Shown: positions 33,955 to 42,204, numbered from the stretch's first letter. The stretch: 59,544 nt of DNA from JAJPHF01 sp035293805 (GCA_035293805.1 DATGMD010000081.1:1-59544); one strand, 5' to 3'. The notes: a model not told the origin generated them from the letters alone. Program-made: numbers and translations.

Positions 33955-34929
33955 CTACTCGACGTACTTGGGGATCTCGGCCAGCGTGCCGGGGACGAAT
34001 AGCTCCTCGGCGCTCAGGCGGCGGCGCGTCAGGCCCTGCTGGTGACCGTACTCGCAGAACGTCTCCAGCGTGTGGCGGTTGGGCGCGAAGCCGTACACCC
34101 ACGGGTCGGCGCCCATCACGGCGCGCTGCTCTTCCAGCAGGTCGCGCATCCAGGCCAGCGACACCGTCCGCGGGTTCTCCAGGCGCCGGTACGCTTGCTC
34201 CTTCGCCTTCTCGAACGCCTGCAAGAGGTTCTGCGCCACCCACGGATGCGTGCGCAGGATCTCGTCGCGAATGACGACGGTGTGCATGATCGGGAAGATG
34301 CCCGTCTTGCGGAAGTACGCTTGCTCCTCGGCCTTCGAGTCGGGGAACAGGCGCCGCACGCGGCTGTCGCCCCGCGCCAGCGAGGGCAGCAGCTCGGGGT
34401 AGAACGCCGCCGCCAGGTCGCCGTCGGCCAGGAGCGTGTCGAGGTTGGCGTCGGCGGGCAGGCGCTCCAGCGAGATGCCCGGCGGCAGCTGCAGCGGAAT
34501 GTCCTCCTCGCTCTGCGCGACCCACTGCACCTGGTCCACGGGCAGGCCGTACTCGCTCTGCAGCATGCCGCGCTGCCAGACGCCCGCGGTAGTTTGCCAG
34601 GTGCGCAGCCCGACCCGCTTGCCGCGCAGGTCGCTCGGCTGGCTGATGCCGGCCTTGGCGTTCACCACCATGAACGAGTGGCGGAAGCGCCGGTGGGGAA
34701 AGGCAGGGATGGCGGTGAAGGGCAGCCCGGCCTCGCGCGAGGCGAGGTACGACGCCATCGAGAACTCGCAGACGTCGAACTCCTGGCCCTTGGTCATCCG
34801 CCAGTGCCGCTCCGGCGACGGCATGGTGAGCACCACCAGGTCGATCCCCTGCGGCGGGGTCGTCGCCTCGATCAGCCCGCGCGTGAGATCATAGTCACCG
34901 CAGGCGAGCGTCAGTTGTAGCTTGGCCAT
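33955..34929 (-). CDS. 4,5-dihydroxyphthalate decarboxylase-like / periplasmic-binding-fold protein
   Basis: A 324-residue protein with a substrate-binding-protein fold but no signal peptide. It matches the group annotated as 4,5-dihydroxyphthalate decarboxylase: LACGDYDLTRGLI start, FDVCEFSMASYL, FPHRRFRHSFM, GLRTWQTTAGVW and IMHTVVIRDE. The lack of export signal favours an enzyme or a cytoplasmic sensor over a transporter component. It overlaps the upstream selenoprotein gene by 35 bp on the same strand, so the two are co-transcribed. Confidence 0.8.
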   Translation of the reverse strand: MAKLQLTLACGDYDLTRGLIEATTPPQGIDLVVLTMPSPERHWRMTKGQEFDVCEFSMASYLASREAGLPFTAIPAFPHRRFRHSFMVVNAKAGISQPSDLRGKRVGLRTWQTTAGVWQRGMLQSEYGLPVDQVQWVAQSEEDIPLQLPPGISLERLPADANLDTLLADGDLAAAFYPELLPSLARGDSRVRRLFPDSKAEEQAYFRKTGIFPIMHTVVIRDEILRTHPWVAQNLLQAFEKAKEQAYRRLENPRTVSLAWMRDLLEEQRAVMGADPWVYGFAPNRHTLETFCEYGHQQGLTRRRLSAEELFVPGTLAEIPKYVE

Positions 34930-35491
34930 CGCTGTCTCCTCCGATTGTGGTCACCTGACTACTCGCCACGGCGGCCATGATGGCCGCGGGCGATGGCCGA
35001 TCGGCCGGGTCCTGGCACGGGTGCGCGAGCGCCAGCAGCCCCGCCGGGTCGACCACGAAGTCGCCGCCCAGCTGTAGCGGGTCCTCCTGGGGCCGTTGCA
35101 CGCGGCGCCCGTTCTCCATCATGCGTAAGGCGCCCAGCACCACCCGCGGCATCAGGAAGCGCCAGAGCGGTCCTTGCTCCAGTCCGTAGGCGCGGTAGAC
35201 CCGCCGTTCCGGGTCCAGCAGCAGCGGGAAGGACAAATTCTGCTCCTGCGCGTAGCGCTCGGCGCGCTCCCGCGTGTCGAAGCAGACGAGCAGCACTTCC
35301 CCGCCCGCGGCCCGGAGGTCGGCGTGGTGACGGCGCAACTGCGCCACGTGCTCGGCGCAGAACAGTCAGCCGAGGTAGCGCAGAAAGATCAGCACTACCG
35401 AGCCGCCACGGTAGGCCGAGAGCGAGACCGCGCCGCCGCCCACGCGGGGCAGCGTAAACTCCGGCGCGCGGTCCCCCACCTGTAGGGCCAT
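34895..35491 (-). CDS. Peroxiredoxin-like (AhpC/TSA, Prx-like2) selenoprotein with in-frame TGA
   Basis: Starting at ATG 35491 (after GGGGAGGGACG), the frame reads GDRAPEFTLPRVGG, then VVLIFLRYLG-U-LFCAEH, with TGA at 35366-35368 as codon 42, and continues for a total of 198 residues (FPLLLDPERRVYRAYGL, GGDFVVDPAG). The thioredoxin-fold active site becomes UxxC in place of CxxC. Ordinary calling would report only the fragment after the TGA. A 7-bp hairpin with an 8-nt loop follows 5 nt after the TGA. Expected role: peroxide or disulfide reduction. It overlaps the next gene. A nonsense mutation is the alternative; intact flanks, the UxxC context and the hairpin argue against it. Confidence 0.9.
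35339..35360 (-). promoter_or_regulatory. Bacterial SECIS candidate
   Basis: On the minus strand CTGCGCC pairs with GGCGCAG around GAGCACGT. The stem begins 5 nt after the TGA, and the loop GU lies about 19 nt from it. Confidence 0.65.
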
Positions 35492-35822
35492 CGTCCCTCC
35501 CCGCCGGTCAGGCCCGCCCACCGGCGCCAGCGGCTGCCCCGGCTATGATAGCGCCCGCCGGCCGCGCGGGGCTACGGCCGGCCGCGCTGTGCGGTTCGCC
35601 CAAGAACCGGGCCGCTGCCACCCTGCTCACGCACCGAGCCCGTCCGACCCCCAGGTGGCCCGCGGCACCGCGGGGGACCGCGACCCACCCGCCGGCAGGC
35701 TCGGGTTGTCGCTACCCGCACGGTATACTGAAGAGACATCGGTCCCAGCCGCCAGCCCTCTCCTCCCGCCGTGCCCAGCGCGCGGCGGCTCGCGCGGGGG
35801 CGACAGTGGGAAGGACGAGGCC
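35492..35822. other. Divergent intergenic region
   Basis: No gene seen in 331 bp between the selenoprotein gene and the thioesterase gene. A TATACT box (35724-35729) lies about 100 bp ahead of ATG 35823 without a convincing -35 partner. Confidence 0.5.
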
Positions 35823-36311
35823 ATGACCGAGGCGCTGCGCACTTACGCCGAGTGCTTCGTCTGCGGCGAGAGCAACCCGGCGGGGCTCCACGCGCAGTTC
35901 AGCCTTGGCGAGACGCCCGACGAGATGCGCGGGCGCTTCACGCCCGACGCCCGCTACCAGGGCTATCCGGGGCGGGTCCACGGCGGCGTGCTGGCCAGCG
36001 TGCTCGACGAGACGCTCGGCCGCGCCGTGGCGCTGCACGGCGCGTGGTCGTTCACCGCGCGACTGGAGGTACGCTACCGGCGCCCGGTGCCCGTCGGCGC
36101 GGCGCTGGAGGTGCGCGCGCGGCAGGTGCGCGACCGCGGCCGCTTTGTCGAGGCGCGGGGCGAGGCCCTGCTCCCTAGTGGGGAGGTCGTGGCGGAGGCC
36201 ACGGGCCTGTTCCTGAAGCTCGCGCCCGAGGAAACCGACGCCCTGCGCGAGGCGATCTGGCCCACGCCCCAGCCCTCTTCGCCCACCCCGCCCGCGCCGG
36301 AGGTGCGGTGA
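35823..36311 (+). CDS. PaaI-type hotdog thioesterase
   Basis: A 162-residue single hotdog domain: CFVCGESNPAGLH start, GRVHGGVLASVLDETLG (the HGG-x-D/E core at about 58-72) and LEVRYRRPVPVG. The family hydrolyses acyl-CoA thioesters, often as housekeeping. ATG 35823 was chosen over an Arg-rich upstream extension. The stop overlaps the next gene's GTG (GTGA), so the two are translationally coupled. Confidence 0.9.
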   Translation: MTEALRTYAECFVCGESNPAGLHAQFSLGETPDEMRGRFTPDARYQGYPGRVHGGVLASVLDETLGRAVALHGAWSFTARLEVRYRRPVPVGAALEVRARQVRDRGRFVEARGEALLPSGEVVAEATGLFLKLAPEETDALREAIWPTPQPSSPTPPAPEVR

Positions 36312-37144
36312 GCACGCGCCTGCTGTTCGTGCGCCACGCCGAGGTGCATAACCCACGCAACGTCGTCTACGGCCGCCTGCCTCGGTTCCGGCTGAGCGCG
36401 CGCGGGCGCGAGCAGGCCCAGCTGATCGCCGAGTGCCTGGCCGACGAGCCGGTCGCCGCGATCTACACCAGCCCGCTGCTGCGCGCGCGCCAGACCGCGC
36501 TCGCCATTGCCGCGTTCCACCCCGGCGTGCCGGTACGCCGCAACGCGCTGCTGGCCGAGATCCGCACCGGCTGGCAGGGGACGCCCAACAAGGAGGTCCC
36601 CAAGGGCACGAGCTTTTACGTCGACCGCAAGCATCCCGACGACGAGGTGGTGGAGGACGTGCTCGCGCGCCAGCAGCGGCTGGTGCGCCTGCTGCTCCGA
36701 CGACACCGCGACCAGGCGGTCGTCTGCGTCGGCCACGCCGACCCCATCGCGGTCCTGACGCTCTGGGCGGGCGGCGAGACGGTGACGCCGAAGCTGCTGC
36801 AAGAGCCGTTGGCGCCGGCCCGCGGCGCGGTGGTCATCTTCGAGTACCCGACGCCCGATGCCCTGCCCATCCTCAGCTACTGGAACCCCCAGCCGCCCGA
36901 GCCCGAGAAGCACAGCGCGGACGGCGAGGCGGCCTACGACGGTACCAGCGCCCCCGCCGCCGATGCGGCCCCCGCGGATGGTAACGCCGCGCCTGCCGAC
37001 GCTGCTGCCGCGGCGGCCGCGAGCGCGCCAGCGACCACCGGGGCCGTGTCTGCCGACCCTACCCGCGCGAACGGCCACGCCGCCGCCCCGCTCACGGGTG
37101 GCGCCAATGCCCCTGCCGGCCCGGCTGCGACGCCGACTGGCTGA
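36308..37144 (+). CDS. Histidine phosphatase (phosphoglycerate mutase-like) with Ala/Pro tail
   Basis: A 278-residue product. The phosphatase domain spans about 1-200: LLFVRHAEVHNP with the catalytic His, RLSARGREQAQ, YTSPLLRARQTA, EIRTGWQG and the second His in VCVGHADPI. The last about 75 residues are low-complexity Ala/Pro/Thr, perhaps an anchor or linker. It could act on sugar phosphates or other phosphoesters. The GTG start is coupled to the thioesterase gene. Confidence 0.9.
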   Translation: MSTRLLFVRHAEVHNPRNVVYGRLPRFRLSARGREQAQLIAECLADEPVAAIYTSPLLRARQTALAIAAFHPGVPVRRNALLAEIRTGWQGTPNKEVPKGTSFYVDRKHPDDEVVEDVLARQQRLVRLLLRRHRDQAVVCVGHADPIAVLTLWAGGETVTPKLLQEPLAPARGAVVIFEYPTPDALPILSYWNPQPPEPEKHSADGEAAYDGTSAPAADAAPADGNAAPADAAAAAAASAPATTGAVSADPTRANGHAAAPLTGGANAPAGPAATPTG

Positions 37145-37283
37145 GCCTCCGCTAGCACAGGACGGCCGCCGGGAAATTCCGGAACCTGGTACCATCTGGC
37201 GGACAGCGTGATGCCGTCCGGGGTGACGACCGTGGGGATTGGATCGGCCCAGGCCCCTGGCCGAGTTGAGGAGGACATGCGCG

Positions 37284-37538
37284 ATGGCAGAGCGAGGTAC
37301 TCTCCCCAGCGATCAGGAAGTGCGCGCCTACATGCACAAGCTGAAGGCGTTCCGCGATAGTCTGGCGCCCACCGAGCAGCGAATGCTGGACGCGGTCGTG
37401 CTGGCCGCGTACTGGCCCGAGGACCGGGCGGATACTCACGGCTATGGGCTGCCCATGCCCACCACGATCTATGACGATACGAGCGGCCTACCGCCCATCC
37501 AGATGATTCCCTGGGGCAAGGTCCTGGGAGCCATCTAG
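37284..37538 (+). CDS. Small protein next to GlcG-type gene, unknown function
   Basis: An 84-residue product. An N-terminal helical part (EVRAYMHKLKAFRDSLAP, then TEQRMLDAVVLAAYW) is followed by a Gly/Pro/Asp-rich tail. ATG 37284 follows GAGGAGGACATGCGC. The stop lies 17 bp before the next ATG, so the two form an operon. The helix-plus-polar-tail layout is seen in some precursor peptides and in many uncharacterised small proteins; there is no modifying enzyme nearby, so no function is assigned. Confidence 0.7.
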   Translation: MAERGTLPSDQEVRAYMHKLKAFRDSLAPTEQRMLDAVVLAAYWPEDRADTHGYGLPMPTTIYDDTSGLPPIQMIPWGKVLGAI

Positions 37539-37555
37539 CTCGAGGAGAGTGACTC

Positions 37556-37969
37556 ATGGCCGCGCCGCTTACGCTGGACGAGAGCCTGCACCTGCTCCAG
37601 GTCTGCGTGGGGAAGATGCGCAGCATGAATCTCCGCTGCTCCATCGCGATCGTCGACGCGAGCGGCATCCAGGTGGCCGCCGCCCGCGCGGACGGCGCGA
37701 ACCTCCTCTCGCCCGACATCGCCCTCGGCAAAGCCTACGCCGCCGCCATGTTCCGGCGCTCCGGCCGCGAGCTGGGCGAGGCCTGGGGGCCGGGCCATCC
37801 CGTCGGCAGCGCGATGGTCGCGCGCACGGGCGGCCGCTTCGTGCCCGCGCAGGGCAGCCTGGTGCTGCGCGACGGCGACGAGGTCGTGGGCGCGATCGGC
37901 GTGAGCGGCGCGCGCTCTGATCAGGACGAGGAGATCGCCCAGGCCGGCGTCGACGCCTTTCGGCGCTAG
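37556..37969 (+). CDS. GlcG/HbpS family (haem-binding-like) protein
   Basis: A 137-residue protein of the GlcG/HbpS/PduO-C fold: LTLDESLHLLQVCVGKM, SIAIVDASGIQVAAARADGA, ALGKAYAAAMFRRSG and EVVGAIGVSGARSDQDEEIAQAGVDAF. HbpS binds haem in Streptomyces; many members have no known ligand. No export signal is seen. Follows the small gene above in one unit, with GAGGAGAGTG as its ribosome site. Confidence 0.9.
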   Translation: MAAPLTLDESLHLLQVCVGKMRSMNLRCSIAIVDASGIQVAAARADGANLLSPDIALGKAYAAAMFRRSGRELGEAWGPGHPVGSAMVARTGGRFVPAQGSLVLRDGDEVVGAIGVSGARSDQDEEIAQAGVDAFRR

Positions 37970-37976
37970 GGGGAAA

Positions 37977-38182
37977 GACCTAACCGCCCCGGCCTCCCTT
38001 CCCTCCGAAGGAAGGGGGGAGCCCCCCCGGCCTCATCTCTATCCCTCTGCCCGGTGGGGGAGAGAGGCCGGGGCGCGGGGCTTCGTCCCACTCCCCCTTC
38101 CCACAGTGGGAGGGGGGCCGGGGGGGTAGGTCATCCGGTCCTCCCCCTTCCCGCATCGGGAGGGGGGCCGGGGGGGTAGGTC
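37977..38182. repeat. Cluster of G/C-run palindromic repeats
   Basis: A 42-bp unit beginning CTCCCCCTTCCC and ending GGGGGGTAGGTC occurs at 38091-38132 and 38141-38182. An inverted relative begins GACCTAACCGCCCC at 37977. The element at 8755-8799 belongs to the same family. The cluster overlaps the 3' end of the GT9 reading frame. Confidence 0.8.
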
Positions 38183-39170
38183 CGCCGCTTCCCCCGAAGC
38201 AGCCGAGCGCGGCGGCCAGCACGGCGTCGGGCGCGAGGGCCGTCAGGCAGGCGCGATGGGGGCAGGCCCACATCGCCTCCCAGGTGCATGGCTGGCAGGG
38301 CACGGGATGGCGCACGATCGTCACCCGTGGGCCGCGCGGCGCCCACAGCGCGGGGTCGGTCGGCCCGAAGACGGCGACCACGGGCGTGCCCGCGGCCGCG
38401 GCCAGGTGCGTGATCCCCGAGTCCGCGCCGATATAGCACGCGCAGGCGGCGAGGAGCGGCGCCAGGCGCTCCAGCGGCCACTCGCGCGCAAGCGCGGGCC
38501 GCCACGCCACGAGCGCCCCCAGCGCCTCGTCCACGACCGCCTCCTCGGCCGGCCCCGCGACCACGAGCGGCCGTAGCCCGCGCGCGGCGAGCGCCGCCGC
38601 CACCGCTACGAACCTCGCCACGGGCCAGTTCTTGCGCCGGCTGCCGCTGCCCAGGTGCAGCGCCGCCCAGCGCGTCGCCGCCGTTGCCCCCGGCTGCGCG
38701 GCCAGGAACGCGGCGGCCGCCGCGCGCGCCTCGGCGCTCGGCTCCAGGCGCGGCACTGCCGGCCCATTCGCCTCGATCCCCAGCGGCGCGAGCGTGTCCA
38801 CCAGGTAGTCGGCCACGTGCTGCCGGCGCCCGGCTGGCGGGCGCGCGGGGGTATGGACGACCGTGGCGCCGGCCGCCCGCAGGTTGGCGGCCAAGGGCTC
38901 GGCGGCGGCGCCCGCCCAGATGACGGCATGCGTGGCCGCTACCTCGGGCGGGATGGCGGCGCCGGGGGCGAACAGCGGCGTCAGGCGGGCATCGTCGGCG
39001 GCGAGGGGGCGGTCGGCCAGGTGGGCGGCGAGCAGCACGGCCGCGGCGGGGCCGACGACGATCAGCGGCGCGCCGGGGAAGCGGGCGCGCAGGGCGGCGA
39101 GCGCCGGCAGCGCGAGGATGAAATCGCCGATGGCGCCCGGGCGGTAGACGAGCACGCGCGCGGGCGCCAT
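37980..39170 (-). CDS. Glycosyltransferase family 9, with repeat-encoded C-terminal tail
   Basis: The first about 325 of 396 residues form a GT9 domain: VLVYRPGAIGDFILALPAL start, HLGSGSRRKNWPVARF and the nucleotide-sugar site YIGADSGITHLAAAAGTPVV, then FGPTDPALWAPRG and a Cys-rich stretch (CQPCTWEAMWACPHRAC). The last about 70 residues are Pro/Gly-rich and are encoded by the repeat cluster at 37977-38182, so the original stop was probably lost or shifted. The domain itself looks intact. Acceptor unknown. Confidence 0.87.
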   Translation of the reverse strand: MAPARVLVYRPGAIGDFILALPALAALRARFPGAPLIVVGPAAAVLLAAHLADRPLAADDARLTPLFAPGAAIPPEVAATHAVIWAGAAAEPLAANLRAAGATVVHTPARPPAGRRQHVADYLVDTLAPLGIEANGPAVPRLEPSAEARAAAAAFLAAQPGATAATRWAALHLGSGSRRKNWPVARFVAVAAALAARGLRPLVVAGPAEEAVVDEALGALVAWRPALAREWPLERLAPLLAACACYIGADSGITHLAAAAGTPVVAVFGPTDPALWAPRGPRVTIVRHPVPCQPCTWEAMWACPHRACLTALAPDAVLAAALGCFGGSGGPTPPAPLPMREGGGPDDLPPRPPSHCGKGEWDEAPRPGLSPPPGRGIEMRPGGLPPSFGGKGGRGG

Positions 39171-39231
39171 CGGCGACTGGCTCCATGCGCGAGGCCTGGG
39201 GGGGTCCCCCAGGCCCCGGTCTGCTGGTGCG

Positions 39232-39975
39232 TTAGGCCGCGGCGGCCACGGCGCCGCCGAGGGTGCGCTTGAAGAAGTTGACGGCCTTCGGGAAGGCGTC
39301 GCGCGCCGACTCCTCGTGGTAGCTGCCCGGGCGCGCGTCGCAGCAGAAGCCGTGGGGCGCCTCGGGGTACCAGCTCAGCTCGTAGCGCTTGTTGTTCTGC
39401 TTGAGCGCCGTCTCGATCTTGCTGACCTGCTCCGCCGGGATCGACTGGTCCTTGCCGCCGAAGAACAGGTGGATCGGCGCCCGAATGTTCGCCGTCGCGT
39501 TCACCGGCGCGTCGGCCGCGTCGGCCGCAATGCCGCCGCCGTAGAACGCTGCGCCCGCCTTGAGGTTCGGGTTGCGCGTGAGCGCGAGATAGACGACGCG
39601 GCCGCCGTAGCAGAAGCCGACGATGCCGATCTGCCCCTTCTGCACGTCCGAGCGGCTGTTGAGGAGGTCGCAGGTCGCGTTCACGTCGTCCATTACCTGG
39701 TTGTCGGACAGCCGCTGGCGCAGCGCGAACCCGGCCTGGACGTCGGAGTAGGGCGCCTCCTTCTGCTCGAAGCGGTGGAAGATCTCGGGCGCGGCCGCGA
39801 CGAAACCCTGCTCGGCGTAGCGGCGCGTCACGTCCTGGATGTGCTCGTTGACGCCGAAGATCTCCTGGATGACGATGATGCCGGGGAGCGGCTGGCTGCC
39901 CTCGGGGCGCGCGACGTACACGCGCATGTCGCCCTCAGGCGTCTTGGCGGTGACCCACTCGGTCTTCACGGCCAT
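39232..39975 (-). CDS. Dienelactone hydrolase family protein
   Basis: A 247-residue alpha/beta hydrolase with the Cys-Asp-His triad of dienelactone hydrolases: E38 in IQEIFGVN, nucleophile C122 in GFCYGGR, D176 in GGKDQSIP and H208 in APHGFCCD. In characterised pathways it opens dienelactone during chloroaromatic degradation; most relatives act on unknown lactones or esters. ATG 39975 follows AGGAGGAGGG. It stands alone on this strand, 61 bp upstream of the GT9 gene. Confidence 0.93.
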   Translation of the reverse strand: MAVKTEWVTAKTPEGDMRVYVARPEGSQPLPGIIVIQEIFGVNEHIQDVTRRYAEQGFVAAAPEIFHRFEQKEAPYSDVQAGFALRQRLSDNQVMDDVNATCDLLNSRSDVQKGQIGIVGFCYGGRVVYLALTRNPNLKAGAAFYGGGIAADAADAPVNATANIRAPIHLFFGGKDQSIPAEQVSKIETALKQNNKRYELSWYPEAPHGFCCDARPGSYHEESARDAFPKAVNFFKRTLGGAVAAAA

Positions 39976-40230
39976 GGTGTCCCTCCTCCTGCATGGTGGC
40001 TTACGACCCCGCCCGCCTGGGGAGCGGCCCGCGCCCACGCCCGGCGCGGCCCGCTGGCGCGCGGCGCGCGCCAAGCTCGAGGCGGAGAATCGGCTCATCC
40101 GGATTGTAAGCACAGCCCCCGGCGCCGGGCAAACAACGAGCCGCCGGCCTGCCGGGCACCGGCGAGGAGCCGGGACCCGCCGCAGCGGGACACAGATCAG
40201 TCTCGTGACTCTCCTGCTTGTCTCAGCGTG

Positions 40231-40249
40231 ATAACTCGCATGTTATAAC
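40231..40249 (+). promoter_or_regulatory. Operator/promoter of toxin-antitoxin operon
   Basis: ATAAC-N6-GTTAT forms an inverted repeat, and GTTATAAC is itself palindromic and could be the -10 region. It ends 6 bp before the GTG start of the toxin gene. This A/T-rich island is what an autoregulated toxin-antitoxin promoter usually looks like. Confidence 0.55.
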
Positions 40250-40255
40250 GACGGT

Positions 40256-40606
40256 GTGAGCCAGTGGACTCCCGAGTTCTACGAGACGCCAGCCGGACGG
40301 CGTCCGGTAGCAGAGTATATCGACGCGCTCGGCGGGCGCGAGGCTGCTGCTGTCCGGCGAGGGTTACGGCTGCTGGGAGAGTTCGGCTCCCGCCTGGGGA
40401 TGCCGCATGTGCGACCATTGGAGCGGAAGCTTTGGGAGCTGCGTGTGCGGGCAGGGTGGGAACATCGTGTGCTTTACTTCGCGGCCAGCGGTCGGCGGCT
40501 AATCCTACTCCATGCTTTTACGAAGAAGACGCAGGAAGCTCCCCGGGGAGAAATCGCTATCGCTATCGGTCGTATGGGGGACTTTCAAGCGCGTGAGGGA
40601 TCATGA
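40256..40606 (+). CDS. RelE/HigB-type toxin (phage-derived Gp49-like)
   Basis: A 116-residue basic protein with the Gp49/HigB pattern: FYETPAGRRPVAEYID, MPHVRPLERKLWELRVRAG, HRVLYFAASGRRLILLHAFTKKTQ. These toxins cleave mRNA on the ribosome or otherwise inhibit translation. GTG start, 6 bp after the operator. It overlaps the antitoxin gene by ATGA, the toxin-first order common for this family. Confidence 0.9.
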   Translation: MSQWTPEFYETPAGRRPVAEYIDALGGREAAAVRRGLRLLGEFGSRLGMPHVRPLERKLWELRVRAGWEHRVLYFAASGRRLILLHAFTKKTQEAPRGEIAIAIGRMGDFQAREGS

Positions 40607-40989
40607 ACGTCGAGGAGTATTTCGCGGAGCGAGAGGCGCGGGACCCCGAGTTCCGGGCGGCATGGGAGGAGCAGCGTCCGCAGTTCGAGCTTGAGCGCGC
40701 GCTTATTAAGGCACGACTGGCAGCCGGGCTCACACAGCAGCAGTTGGCCGACCGTCTGGGGAAGAAGCAATCGGCGATCGCGCGTCTGGAAAGCGGCAAG
40801 CACCCGCCGCGGCTCGACACTCTGGTCGCGATCGCGCGGGCTGTGGGAGCCGCCTTCATCGTCGAGCCAGACGGGCGCCTGAGGGTGGAGTCGCGCGGGG
40901 GGCGCCGGCTCGCCGCGTCGCGCCGCGTCCCCACCCACCACGACGCCGCGGATACGCGCACACCTGCCGGCGCCGGGCGAGCCCGATAA
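40603..40989 (+). CDS. XRE/HigA-type helix-turn-helix antitoxin
   Basis: A 128-residue protein. An N-terminal helical region (residues 1-40) is followed by an HTH_XRE domain (KARLAAGLTQQQLADRLGKK, QSAIARLESGKHPPRLDTL) and a short beta/C-terminal tail that is Arg/Ala-rich. It should neutralise the upstream toxin and repress the operon through the inverted repeat at 40231. Its stop lies 3 bp from the end of the convergent binding-protein gene. Confidence 0.9.
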   Translation: MNVEEYFAEREARDPEFRAAWEEQRPQFELERALIKARLAAGLTQQQLADRLGKKQSAIARLESGKHPPRLDTLVAIARAVGAAFIVEPDGRLRVESRGGRRLAASRRVPTHHDAADTRTPAGAGRAR

Positions 40990-40992
40990 CCG

Positions 40993-42204
40993 CTAACGGT
41001 ACAGGCTGTCCACGAAGCCGGAGCGGTCTAGCTCGTCGAGGAGGGTCATATCGAGGAGCTGTTCGGGCTGGGCGGTCTTCGCCTCGGGCGTCGTTAACGC
41101 CAGGGCGTCGAGCTGGCCTTGCAGCGCCTCCACGGTGAGCCGCGGCACGCGCTCCCACACGTTCACGTAGGTGTCGTAGACCTCGCGTAGCACGGCCGGA
41201 TCGTCGGTCTTGGTGTACTTACCGATGGCCGCCATCGCCGCGTCGGGCTCCGCCTTCGCCACCTTGATGCCCTCGACGTAGGCGCGCAGGAAGCGGCGCA
41301 CGACCTCCGGGTGGTCGCGCAGGTAGGCGCGCGAGGTGCCGACGGCATTCTGCACGAACGGCAGCTTCAGCTCCGCGATGTTCAGCAGCTCGTGCAGCCC
41401 CGCGTTGCGCGCTTCGAGCGAAGTGGGCGGCGAGATGTCGCCCGCGGCCACCACGCCTTGCAGCATGCCCGCCACCAGCTCGCGCTGGCCGCCGAGGAAC
41501 GAGAACTCGACGTCGTGGTCAGGGTCCCAGCCGAGGCGCGCGATCGCCACGCGCACGGCCAGGTGGCTCGCGTCGAACGGGCCGTTGGCGCCGATCGTCT
41601 TGCCCTTCAGGTCCTCCATGCGCGTGAACTCGGGCCGCGCGTAGATCGAGCTGACGAAGTAATTGGCGCTGCCGGCGATGTACACCAGCTCCGAGCCTTG
41701 CAACATCGGCACCGTGAGCGAGCCGGTGGAGGCGAACTGCACGTCGCCGCCGATCAGCGCCTGCGCCGTGCGCGCCCCCGTGCCGCCCAGGATCAGCTCG
41801 GCGTCCAGGCCGTGCTTGCGGAAGATGCCCTCCGTCTCGGCCACGTAGAGCGGCGTGTAGATGCCGCCCGGCACGGTGTAGCTGATCTTCACTGGCACGA
41901 CGGCCGGCTCGCTCGCCGCGGCGGTCGGCGCCGGGGCCGTGGCGCCCCCGGCCGCCGGCGCGGCCGCGCCCCCGGCCACCGCCCCCGCGCCCGCCGGCGC
42001 CGCGCCAGGCTTCGCGGCGGACGGCGCGCTCGCCGGGGCGCAGGCGGCCAGCGCGAGCAAGGCCAGCAGCGCGACAGCGCGGAGCCCCGTGAGCGCGAGC
42101 GGTGACGCCGAGCGTCCCCTCCCTGGGAGCGTGGGCGTCTCGCCTGCGTCAACGCTAGCGGCCCCCGCGACCGGCCAGGCTGGAATTCCTCGCTCCCGGG
42201 CCAT
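40993..42204 (-). CDS. ABC-type substrate-binding lipoprotein (SsuA/NMT1-like)
   Basis: A binding protein of about 403 residues. A hydrophobic signal with lipobox LALAAC precedes an Ala-rich linker and the binding domain (VKISYTVPGGIYTPLYVAETEG, then ALIGGDVQFASTGSL). ATG 42204 is used, but residues 1-40 look repeat-encoded (VDAGETPTLPGRG) and an alternative start closer to the signal peptide may be real. No transporter partner adjacent. Ligand unknown. Confidence 0.8.
   Translation of the reverse strand: MARERGIPAWPVAGAASVDAGETPTLPGRGRSASPLALTGLRAVALLALLALAACAPASAPSAAKPGAAPAGAGAVAGGAAAPAAGGATAPAPTAAASEPAVVPVKISYTVPGGIYTPLYVAETEGIFRKHGLDAELILGGTGARTAQALIGGDVQFASTGSLTVPMLQGSELVYIAGSANYFVSSIYARPEFTRMEDLKGKTIGANGPFDASHLAVRVAIARLGWDPDHDVEFSFLGGQRELVAGMLQGVVAAGDISPPTSLEARNAGLHELLNIAELKLPFVQNAVGTSRAYLRDHPEVVRRFLRAYVEGIKVAKAEPDAAMAAIGKYTKTDDPAVLREVYDTYVNVWERVPRLTVEALQGQLDALALTTPEAKTAQPEQLLDMTLLDELDRSGFVDSLYR

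Noticed and set aside
7328..35729. TATACT boxes at 7328, 33236 and 35724 as sigma-70 promoters
   Set aside because: No -35 hexamer at 16-18 bp spacing was found for any of them, and distances to start codons vary from about 40 to 210 bp.
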